Shown: one piece after another, positions 27,857 to 35,576 of the stretch
How positions within the stretch are numbered: position 1 is the first letter of the stretch
Layout of the letters: the number at the start of each line of letters is the position of its first letter
Assembly: GCA_000785145.2 (NCBI GenBank)
Contig: JSZA02000018.1
Location: forward strand, 1-64,000
Length of the DNA: 64,000 nt
Reading direction: 5' to 3'
Source of the DNA: Candidatus Thiomargarita nelsonii
GTDB taxonomy: Bacteria > Pseudomonadota > Gammaproteobacteria > Beggiatoales > Beggiatoaceae
Notes under the pieces: generated by a model
What the model was told of the DNA's origin: nothing
What the model saw: the letters and a program-made list of their open reading frames with translations, nothing else
Databases searched by the model: none
Translations under genes and position numbers: made by a program

Positions 27857-29224
27857 TCAGGGAGCCCGATCAAGCTGGGCTTGTAACCTCGATAAAGCCG
27901 GTGACTCAGGATTTACTTGTTTTAACCTAGACATATAGGTTTGGGCTTTATCCAATTGGTCATCCTGTAAAGCCTGCTCAAACAATTTTATATAAGCATT
28001 TTCTATGGCTTTTAAACCATCACTGGCTTCAGCGTTTTTGCTGTCTAATCGTAAAACATGATTGTAACATTCCCATGCCGTTTCACCACCGTGGGGGTTG
28101 GTTGTAAAATACTTCGATTCAAAAGAATTTTTGCACTGAATTAGAAGTTGTTGCACTGTTGGCGGTTCCTCAATATCAACATTTTTTATAGTAGTGTAGC
28201 GACGCACTGCTAAAACCTTGCGTTGATGTAGACGCTCCAACAATCCAAATCCTATTCCCCGGGCCGGATAGGCTTCAATAAAGCTATTATTATCTAGTAA
28301 AATTACCGGACGTGATTGATTCGGATCAAATGTTGAAAAGAAAATAACATCACCAGCTTGTGCTTTATCAAGAGAAATCTGCTCACCGGTCTTTATCAAT
28401 TGTGTCAGATCCCGGGGTACGATTATTCCTATTACTCTGAACAATAGATGTATTAATCCGGCACCATCCATGGCAACCCAAGTATTAGCACCACGCTGAT
28501 AAGGTGTCTGATGAAAAGATTTGATGCGCTCAAGAGCTTCTTTTAAGGTCAATGGGGCATCTAGCGGACGCACTGTTTCTTTAGAGAGAAGTACAGAGCG
28601 GCGATCAGGAAGAAGAAATCTGAATTGCCCATTTTCTTTGGAGTGCAAAGGCAAAATACTGCCAAATGGCAAAAAAAGTTTTTCATCAACCGTAATACCG
28701 GGCGCTTGGACTACGATATATTTTGTTCCTTTCGTTAAAAAACATTGTACTAATTGTGCATCACTAGTTAAGTGTGCGGTTCTTACCCAACCGGTGTATT
28801 GCTGCTCAGGTATTTCTATTTTACTCCAACTTCCTTGACGAGTTAACACCTTAATCAGATCACCTATGAGTACTTGGCCTAAACGCATAGCTTGAGGTGT
28901 TGGAGAGGCAAATACATCCGTCCAGCCAGCTTGTTCAGGTGAACCAAATACTAACCCCTTCTTTCCAGGATGAGGGGGAGAAATTTGTGGCTTGCCGGAA
29001 CTTTTTGGAATACTTTGACAATCATGGGATTCATTCAAAGTAGTTGTCACTGTCACCTGCGATGTTGTTCCGGTTTCCACATTTCCTAATGAGGCTACCA
29101 TGGCAAGGATAGAACCCACAGTTTCTCCAGTTTGGACGCTGTCTTTACTAAACTGCATGCAGCTTAACAACCCGCTTACCACTCCGAGTAAAAATAATAC
29201 CATCCCCCATATAAACTTTTTCAA
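27857..29224 (-). CDS. Lipoprotein with SH3-like and inactive NlpC/P60-like domains
   Basis: The 455-residue protein has a lipoprotein signal (GVVSGLLSC, Cys 22), a bacterial SH3-like region (about 85-165; GQVLIGDLIKVLTRQGSWSK, TGWVRTAHL), an NlpC/P60-like domain (about 235-345) and a C-terminal TPR-like helical part. In the NlpC/P60 domain the fold markers remain (YQRGANTW, IIVPRDLTQLIKTGEQI, AGDVIFF, SFIEAY), but the catalytic Cys of DCSGL is Gly (MDGAGLIHL) and the usual HVGIY His is gone (SRPVILL). It is likely a cell-wall-binding pseudo-enzyme. It starts 18 bases after the lytic transglycosylase gene, with which it shares an operon. Confidence 0.8.
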   Translation of the reverse strand: MKKFIWGMVLFLLGVVSGLLSCMQFSKDSVQTGETVGSILAMVASLGNVETGTTSQVTVTTTLNESHDCQSIPKSSGKPQISPPHPGKKGLVFGSPEQAGWTDVFASPTPQAMRLGQVLIGDLIKVLTRQGSWSKIEIPEQQYTGWVRTAHLTSDAQLVQCFLTKGTKYIVVQAPGITVDEKLFLPFGSILPLHSKENGQFRFLLPDRRSVLLSKETVRPLDAPLTLKEALERIKSFHQTPYQRGANTWVAMDGAGLIHLLFRVIGIIVPRDLTQLIKTGEQISLDKAQAGDVIFFSTFDPNQSRPVILLDNNSFIEAYPARGIGFGLLERLHQRKVLAVRRYTTIKNVDIEEPPTVQQLLIQCKNSFESKYFTTNPHGGETAWECYNHVLRLDSKNAEASDGLKAIENAYIKLFEQALQDDQLDKAQTYMSRLKQVNPESPALSRLQAQLDRAP

Positions 29225-29242
29225 TTGACTGACCTCTAATGA

Positions 29243-31582
29243 CTAAGGATAAATCCATTCATAATTATCACGTGCCCCAAGAACATTTTTAATGTACGTG
29301 CGAGTTTGAGGATAAAGGATATTTTCAACAAACTCATCCAAAGGCTGATTTTTGGGTTTGTTTTTCCACCATTTTTTGACGGGTCTGGTGCCGGCATTGT
29401 AACTGCAAATGGCTGGAAACCAGTTGTTTTTGAATTCATTTACTCGTCCAGCAAGGTAGAGCGTACCAAGCCGGATATTGACAGCGGGCTCAAAGAGTTC
29501 TGAACGGCTGATATTACCCAAATCATATTTTTTTGACATTTTCTTTACGGTGTTCGGCATTAATTGCATAAGACCAATTGCTCCAACATTTGAAATGGCT
29601 CGCGGATAAAAAAGACTTTCCGAGCGAATCAAAGCGGCAATTAAGTAAGGATCAATGCCGGTTGTTACGTAAGACCGTTGTGATTCTCGGATGGATTTTT
29701 CGATTTCCTGGCGATAATGAAATGGATACACTATATACCAGAAATCCATCGGCACCAATGCCGGGTCCTGTGATCCAGCAACTAAAAACTCCCTGAAATA
29801 ACGATTTATAATAATAATAGCGCTCCAGGTATTGCCAGCACGGGCGTACAAATCAGCTAACGCAAATTGAATACCTGAGTCTTCCTCAATTTCAGACAAG
29901 GTTTCCAATTCTTCCACTGCGAACTCATACAAACCGAGCGATTTGAGTGTTATTGCGCGGAAATAAGCTTCGGGAGGATTATCTCTAGCATCCGGGTCGT
30001 TTAAACGATCCACGGGAGGAAACGGTTTACGATTTCCAGCGCGTTTAAGATCAACTATCATTCCCAACCTTATAAGTTGTTCTTTGGCCCTGTGTCCATA
30101 ATAATCGTTGGGATATTCCTTAAGCACGGTCTGAAAATGCTTTATAGCCTCTCTGCGGTTATCTGGTTCTTTGAACCTTCCCAGCCAGTATAGAGCGGCT
30201 TTGCGATATTCAGCCTTGCGAGAATATTCAAAACGGGCATAAGTTCTGAGCAATTCTTCAAGTGTTTCGACAGAACTATCTGTGCGTTTCAAATTACGTT
30301 GCACCCAGATAATTTTCCAAAATGCATCATCCACCAATCTGTGGGGGATGTGATTTTGACTGCCATCGCGTATCACTCGCCATAAGACCTTCATGCCTTC
30401 CTCTTTACTGACCACATTGCAAAGATAAACACCCAAGTTATAGAGAGCTTCTATAGACTTTTCGTGGCCAGGGTAATTTTTTACGACCCAATTCACCCAG
30501 TATCGTATTTGCTGAGTATTGTCTGATCGTCGTAGGGCTTTAATTGCATAGATGCCCGCAGCCGGTAACCATTCTGAATCTGGATAGCGGCGACGCATCG
30601 TCTCCATTGTGGAAACCGCGTTTGCATTGCGCCACAAAGCATGAAGAATTCTGATTTTCATATACAAAATCTGATCCGCTTTTGAATAATCAGAATGATC
30701 TTTGAGAAAATCAGCAATTTCCTGTAAAGCCATTTTGTGTAAACCAGCTTCCCACACTCTGCGGATAAATTCATAATATTCGCTCGTTGAACGGCGTTTT
30801 GGCTTTATGCTCCATACTCTTTCTTCCAGATTACGCAACATTTGACGAGCCTTATCTGCCCAAGTACCTGCTGGTGTTTCATACCAGATACTTTCATAAA
30901 GGGTATATGCTTTGTGGTAATTTCGTAATTGACGGTAGGCCTCAGCGGTAAGCCATCTTGTTTCTTCCTGCATCCGGCAATATGATTTCTTTAAGAGCAA
31001 TCCTTCTTCTTTACGCCGTTCACAAAACTCATCGCCGGTTAGGGTGCTAATTTCACCTTCTATGGCTTTCAGAAACGTTTCCCCCGCATGTATGGCATCT
31101 CTCCATTTGCCTTGCAGGAAATGCAACTTAAATAACAAAAAATGTGCTTTGTGGCGTAAAATTGGACTGATTTGTTCCTTATCCGCAGTATACAGGTAGC
31201 TAACGTATTTTGTCGCTTCAGAATAATTGTCTTTCAGTTCACCTTCCACTACCGCTAAGCTAAAAATAAAACGTGCATAATCAGGCCCTACCCTACCGTT
31301 TATCGCTCTGCGTAAAGGCGTAAGTGCTTCCGCTGCTCTCTGGTTCTGCACCAGAATATTTCCCAATGCCAAGGCTGCCCGTTCACCCACTCGCCTATCA
31401 CTGTTATTCATAATAGTTAACAGCCGATGTGTAACCTTAGCAAACTCACCAACCCGCAGGTGCTCTAATGCCGTTTCTACATCAGAAAAACTATATTCCC
31501 GAGCCAATCCGATATTAATACACGAGAATAAAAAATATGTCATCAAAATGACAATAAGGTAAATCACTTTATTTATATACAT
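29243..31582 (-). CDS. Soluble lytic transglycosylase (Slt70-like) with TPR-like repeats
   Basis: Lytic transglycosylases cleave peptidoglycan between MurNAc and GlcNAc. The 779-residue protein has a signal peptide (VIYLIVILMTYFLFSCINIG), a long superhelical TPR-like region, and a C-terminal SLT domain with the catalytic Glu in ALIRSESLFYPRAIS, then GAIGLMQLMPNT and YNAGTRPVKKWW, followed by YPQTRTYIKNVL. The length is larger than Slt70 (about 620), mostly through extra N-terminal repeats. It lies 28 bases after a kinase gene and 18 bases before the NlpC/P60-like gene, so cell-wall cutting is tied to Ser/Thr signalling here. Confidence 0.93.
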   Translation of the reverse strand: MYINKVIYLIVILMTYFLFSCINIGLAREYSFSDVETALEHLRVGEFAKVTHRLLTIMNNSDRRVGERAALALGNILVQNQRAAEALTPLRRAINGRVGPDYARFIFSLAVVEGELKDNYSEATKYVSYLYTADKEQISPILRHKAHFLLFKLHFLQGKWRDAIHAGETFLKAIEGEISTLTGDEFCERRKEEGLLLKKSYCRMQEETRWLTAEAYRQLRNYHKAYTLYESIWYETPAGTWADKARQMLRNLEERVWSIKPKRRSTSEYYEFIRRVWEAGLHKMALQEIADFLKDHSDYSKADQILYMKIRILHALWRNANAVSTMETMRRRYPDSEWLPAAGIYAIKALRRSDNTQQIRYWVNWVVKNYPGHEKSIEALYNLGVYLCNVVSKEEGMKVLWRVIRDGSQNHIPHRLVDDAFWKIIWVQRNLKRTDSSVETLEELLRTYARFEYSRKAEYRKAALYWLGRFKEPDNRREAIKHFQTVLKEYPNDYYGHRAKEQLIRLGMIVDLKRAGNRKPFPPVDRLNDPDARDNPPEAYFRAITLKSLGLYEFAVEELETLSEIEEDSGIQFALADLYARAGNTWSAIIIINRYFREFLVAGSQDPALVPMDFWYIVYPFHYRQEIEKSIRESQRSYVTTGIDPYLIAALIRSESLFYPRAISNVGAIGLMQLMPNTVKKMSKKYDLGNISRSELFEPAVNIRLGTLYLAGRVNEFKNNWFPAICSYNAGTRPVKKWWKNKPKNQPLDEFVENILYPQTRTYIKNVLGARDNYEWIYP

Positions 31583-31610
31583 TTAGCTTATCCCCTTTAT
31601 GGCATAAAGT

Positions 31611-33353
31611 TTATTCATATTCCAACACAACGGAACGATTTGTAATTTCATTTGGCTCGATATATATTCGCACATTCTGTGTTCTATATCCTGGTGCCCA
31701 GATTTTTAGTCTGTGAGTTTTTAGTTCTAAGTCTGAAAAGTAATGGGATGTTTTGGAACTTTGTCCACCATCAGGTTGAGTTAACCCATCTAACACAGCT
31801 TTCGCAGGTACGTTGATTTTTAGGACTAAAGCACCTGAATCCGAACTTGTAAATAGTTGGATCGGTTGTTCCAGATAAAACACTCCTTTTGTTGTTGTCG
31901 TATTACTTGCTTTATCTTTTCCTGTTGATATATATGTATATTGGCCGGTTTTCCAATCATCCGTAGAAAACGAACCGTTGTACTCATATTCTTTTTCACC
32001 GTTAAGTTTCCGGTTTTCATATATACCTGTGTTTTTAACTCTAAATGTAAAACCGTCAAGTCCCCTGTCGTCCTTGATGTGAATTGAATAGGAAATGGTG
32101 TTTCCTATTTGATAAACCGAGTTGATCTTAACCTCAACAGATGGTTGTTGCCTATCAGGTTGGGGATTTAATGTCCCAGTTTGAGTTACTTTTGGTTGGA
32201 CTGGTGTTTTCCCATTGAAGTTAAAGTTGGCAACACCAACAGCTATTGCAACGGCAAAAAATACGCTTCCCACAGCAGCTAACAATCGTTTTTTCGGACT
32301 TAACTGTGAAAAAAAATCTAAAATTCTCTGAGTATTATTCTTGCTGCTGGGCTCTTTTATTATCGGTGGTGCCTTTAGTGCCTTTTCAAATTCGTCCGCA
32401 GTCTGAAACCGGTCTCCAATTCTCACAGAAAGTGCTTTTAGAACCGCATTGTTTACAGACGGTGAAATTTCCACTCCCTTTTTTTGGGCTGGTGCTATCA
32501 AGTTATCCCGATCCAGTCTGTCAATGGATTGCGGCGGTAACTCTCCCACAATCATAGCGTAAAACACCGCCCCGCAAGCATATATATCGGTCCAAGGGCC
32601 AATTTTTTTGAGATCGTTAGTTATTTGTTCCACCGGTGAATAACCGGGTTTAAAAATTTTTTCTAAACTTTGACTGAGTCCCCCAACTATGTATCGAGCC
32701 GCACCAAAATCAATCAATATCGGTTTTTTACCATCTACCATCCTAATGTTTTGCAAAGAAATATCTTGGTGATAAATCCCGTTCGCATGGATCACTTTTA
32801 GTGCATTAAGTATGGGCCAAAAAATATCTAAGGCTTTTTCCACAGAAAACCGTTTTTCAGGTTGCCGCTTGACTAGCTGAGACAAGTCTTCTTGGCCGAC
32901 ATATTCCATGACGATATATCCAGTATTGTACGCCTCAAAATATTTGATCACCCTGACAATGTTTTCGTGAGTCAATTTAGCGAGGATTTGGGCTTCTTTC
33001 TTGAATTTTTTCAATCCGGTTTTAAAGGTATCTTCTTCATTGCTGGTATGCATCACTGTATATCTTGTATTCCCATCGTTAGTTTCGGAAATACGAGTAG
33101 CCAACGTTGTCGGAAGAAATTCTTTAATAGCGACTTTTCTTTTCAGTGTTATATCCCAACTGATGTATGTAATACCAAACCCGCCATGCCCTATAACATT
33201 ACCAATCACAAATTCTTTATTTAAGATTGTCCTGGGTTTAATATATAAAGGATTTTGCGGAGCAGACGTTTCATCGTACTTGCAAGAGGGACATTGCTTT
33301 GCCGTTTGCTTATCTGCAAAACAGTTAGGACACAAATGAGTAAAATTGTTCAT
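31611..33353 (-). CDS. Membrane Ser/Thr kinase with zinc ribbon and PEGA-like domain
   Basis: The 580 residues comprise an N-terminal zinc ribbon (CPNC...CPSC, 8-24), a Hanks-type kinase domain (about 45-330) with glycine loop GHGGFG, Lys 77 (AIKEF), catalytic loop HQDISLQN (195-202) and DFG 215-217, a TM helix (about 355-376) and a periplasmic C-terminal part that ends in a PEGA-like beta domain (KINVPAKAVLDG, LKIWAPGYRTQNV). HQD lacks the Arg of HRD, so it is a non-RD kinase and may not need activation-loop phosphorylation. It is the first gene of a three-gene operon with the lytic transglycosylase and NlpC/P60-like lipoprotein. Confidence 0.93.
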   Translation of the reverse strand: MNNFTHLCPNCFADKQTAKQCPSCKYDETSAPQNPLYIKPRTILNKEFVIGNVIGHGGFGITYISWDITLKRKVAIKEFLPTTLATRISETNDGNTRYTVMHTSNEEDTFKTGLKKFKKEAQILAKLTHENIVRVIKYFEAYNTGYIVMEYVGQEDLSQLVKRQPEKRFSVEKALDIFWPILNALKVIHANGIYHQDISLQNIRMVDGKKPILIDFGAARYIVGGLSQSLEKIFKPGYSPVEQITNDLKKIGPWTDIYACGAVFYAMIVGELPPQSIDRLDRDNLIAPAQKKGVEISPSVNNAVLKALSVRIGDRFQTADEFEKALKAPPIIKEPSSKNNTQRILDFFSQLSPKKRLLAAVGSVFFAVAIAVGVANFNFNGKTPVQPKVTQTGTLNPQPDRQQPSVEVKINSVYQIGNTISYSIHIKDDRGLDGFTFRVKNTGIYENRKLNGEKEYEYNGSFSTDDWKTGQYTYISTGKDKASNTTTTKGVFYLEQPIQLFTSSDSGALVLKINVPAKAVLDGLTQPDGGQSSKTSHYFSDLELKTHRLKIWAPGYRTQNVRIYIEPNEITNRSVVLEYE

Positions 33354-33838
33354 CAGAGTTTATGCTGAATGTAGGATTCTCTGTTAAAAGTTAAAAAAGT
33401 GTCAACCAAAATTATCCTTTTTCTCGATGTCCAAGTTTTTTGATCTTGACATCAAAGGCACTTGGAGTCCAAAGCTAAAGCTTTAATAAAAATTACCCAA
33501 TAAAATTGTGGGGTTTTGTCGGTGTCCACCCACATGCGGTAAGCCCGTATGATTACAGTATTGTCTAAAATTTTTTAGATGTCAAGAAAAATTTCAACTA
33601 TTCACATTGTAGACTCAATATCGCAGTAGGATCAGGGGCAACCACAAGGGATTGCCCCTACGAAGGACCGCATTTTATGTAGGGGCAATCCTTTATGGTT
33701 GCCCTTAATTTAATGGCATTGCTACATAAAATGCGGTCCGAGCAAAGGGACAGGCTTAATGGCATTTTCGCCGCACCATATTAGTGTAAGCTGTTACTGA
33801 GATGGTTGCAAACCTGCTCCGGCAAAAGTCATCATAAA
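33354..33838. other. Gene-free stretch with repeat remnants
   Basis: This is the upstream region of the kinase gene on the minus strand. It holds a half palindrome of the TCCAAAGC type (33463-33485), an inverted repeat of the GGGCAACCACAAGGG type (33629-33705), the right end of a TTAATGGCATTG element (33708-33719), a small inverted repeat GGACCGCATTTTATGTAG / CTACATAAAATGCGGTCC (33665-33739), and at 33769-33835 a sequence that recurs at 34938-35030, on the other side of the two-gene HEPN-like module. Confidence 0.6.
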
Positions 33839-34378
33839 TCAGTTAATCAGAGGTACATCTTGATAAAACCTAATTGCGATAATAGAAATCGAATAAAAGT
33901 CATACTGCCGTCCAAGCTTTGGTACCCAATATCTACCATGAGCAAGCCAATGTCTATACTTTAAAGCACCCATAATGTCTGAAAAAATGCTTTTGTATTT
34001 GGGATGATATTTTTTCCAAGACGATAATATATCTTCTTCTAAAGAGGCTTTATTCCCCTTTTTGTTATGGATTTCTCTGAAAACCCTTGATAAATCATCC
34101 TTTTCTCGCCGATATACTCTATTCAAGTAATCAATCCGTAAACTAGCTTCTATCGCACTTAGAAGGCTCAATGAGACATTTTTATTAAGCTCATTAAGCC
34201 GCTCCGTTAGCTCTTTTTCTAATTCATTTTGGCTTAAACCAATAAACCGCGCCGGTATAGGGTTGCTATTCTCGGTGGTATTGTAATATTTTCGTAATGC
34301 TTCAGCCGTCACTTTGTAATAATCGCTGATTTCTTCAATACTTTGCGTGGCAGAAGAGAATGATACTTTATCAGACAT
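33839..34378 (-). CDS. HEPN-like protein, possible RNase toxin
   Basis: The 179-residue protein is all-helical by eye. Near the end it has GALKYRHWLAHGRYWVPK, matching the R-x4-H motif of HEPN domains, which are RNase toxins or RNA-binding modules in many conflict systems. The first part (SQNELEKELTERLNELNKNV) is helical, and the LLSAIEASLRIDYLNRVYRR region fits a conserved-acidic HEPN helix. The start overlaps the stop of the upstream gene by 8 bases, so the two are a coupled pair. The family is not one I can name; HEPN is an inference from one motif plus helicity. Confidence 0.5.
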   Translation of the reverse strand: MSDKVSFSSATQSIEEISDYYKVTAEALRKYYNTTENSNPIPARFIGLSQNELEKELTERLNELNKNVSLSLLSAIEASLRIDYLNRVYRREKDDLSRVFREIHNKKGNKASLEEDILSSWKKYHPKYKSIFSDIMGALKYRHWLAHGRYWVPKLGRQYDFYSISIIAIRFYQDVPLIN

Positions 34379-34871
34379 TTAGCACTTCCATTAGAGCATC
34401 AGAAAAACTGTCCTCGTTTAGCTCAATAAATTTGATTAATGGAGGTGTGGTACTAATCTTCCATTTCCATTCTGCCGATTTTTCGGGAGCCTGAGTGTTT
34501 ATGCCTTTTGAGTCTTTTTCGACTAAAACAAATTTGACCTCTCCGGCACTGGAGTTCATATCAATACGCCCTTTCGAGCCTATCAGCACTGTGCCAATCG
34601 GTGTCAAAGTGATTTCCCGATTAGCCAATTTAAGAATAAGCTTTTCCGTGTTGTAACTACCGATGTTGTCTTCATTTAGCGTGATATTTTTACGAGTGAC
34701 TTGGATTTTTCCTTGTTCAATATAGCGAGATAGCCATTTGAGAACATTATCATAAAATTGCTCTATATAGCAAAGCCATTCGTTTCGTCGAGACAACCAG
34801 TCAAGCTCTCCCTTTGCTTTGGTATTTTTCGTTTGTTGGCTCAGGAAATTTTCTAAATCTTTTTTGCTCAT
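34371..34871 (-). CDS. Unknown partner of the HEPN-like gene
   Basis: The 166-residue protein begins MSKKDLENFLSQQTKNTKAK. A central alternating pattern (KIQVTRKNITLNEDNIGSY, REITLTPIGTVLIGSKGRID) suggests a beta-rich domain, and it ends in acidic helices (IKFIELNEDSFSDALMEVL). No family recognised. The 8-base overlap with the HEPN-like gene means translational coupling. Being the first gene, it could be an antidote or a targeting subunit. The pair is flanked by related sequences at 33769-33835 and 34938-35030. Confidence 0.55.
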   Translation of the reverse strand: MSKKDLENFLSQQTKNTKAKGELDWLSRRNEWLCYIEQFYDNVLKWLSRYIEQGKIQVTRKNITLNEDNIGSYNTEKLILKLANREITLTPIGTVLIGSKGRIDMNSSAGEVKFVLVEKDSKGINTQAPEKSAEWKWKISTTPPLIKFIELNEDSFSDALMEVLNV

Positions 34872-34937
34872 AATTTTTTGTCATTTTATGTTTGTATGAT
34901 TGCCATTGTTCACTCGACGGCAAATTCTGTATAGGGA

Positions 34938-35115
34938 CGCCGCACCACATTAGTGTAACCTGCTTTCTGTCTCAATGCGATAAAAAAGCAGGTTGCAAAC
35001 ATGCTCCTGCAAAAGCGGGTGCTACTAAGTCATCCCTGTATATCTTGTATTCCCATCGTTAGTTTCGGAAATACGAGTAGCCAAGGTAGGGGCAATACCT
35101 TGTGGTTGCCCTTAA
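34938..35115. repeat. Composite of duplicated fragments
   Basis: Three pieces lie side by side. 34938-35030 resembles 33769-33835 (CGCCGCACCAYATTAGTGTA and GGTTGCAAAC). 35036-35084 is an exact 49-bp copy of 33056-33104 inside the kinase gene. 35083-35115 is a half copy of the GGGCAATACCTTGTGG repeat. No gene lies here. Confidence 0.8.
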
Positions 35116-35126
35116 CGGCGATGCAA

Positions 35127-35576
35127 TCACAAAATATGTCTAATCTCAACCCCCTCCCATTTGTCCCTCAAATATTCTGCCACCAAGCGCCGATGGCAAT
35201 GCTTTGGCGTATCTTCACTACATAATAAACAAGCCTGATGAAATCTGTCAGATTTAAATTTTTGCTCAATTTTGCGTTGTTGCATTAAGGCTAAAAATTG
35301 TTGCTCATAAATTGACCAATCGCCTTTATTTTTTTTATACGCCTCTAAAATCGCCTTCGTTGGTGCGAATTCTGGCTTATAAATATATTCAATGTCACAC
35401 AGCGCTTTGAGAAAATACTTTAAATCGTTTTGTTTAGCAAAACCTGCCAATTGTGATTTGTTATTCAGCCGAATATCAATCACACGCTTTACGTCTGCCT
35501 TTTTCAGTTTAAAAAAAAATTGTTCGGCGGTTTTTTTGGTAAATCCAATCGTGTAAATTTTAGGATTGCTCATCAT
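35127..35576 (-). CDS. DUF488 family protein
   Basis: The 149-residue protein starts MMSNPKIYTIGFTKKTAEQF and has the DUF488 signature set: IYTIGFTKK, VKRVIDIRLNNKSQL, and the C-terminal CLLCSEDTPKHCHRRLVAE with conserved Cys, Glu and His-Arg. DUF488 proteins are small alpha/beta proteins, probably nucleic-acid or base-modification related, of unknown reaction. The start lies inside the end of the next gene (17-bp overlap), giving a coupled pair of two DUF488 proteins. Confidence 0.85.
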   Translation of the reverse strand: MMSNPKIYTIGFTKKTAEQFFFKLKKADVKRVIDIRLNNKSQLAGFAKQNDLKYFLKALCDIEYIYKPEFAPTKAILEAYKKNKGDWSIYEQQFLALMQQRKIEQKFKSDRFHQACLLCSEDTPKHCHRRLVAEYLRDKWEGVEIRHIL

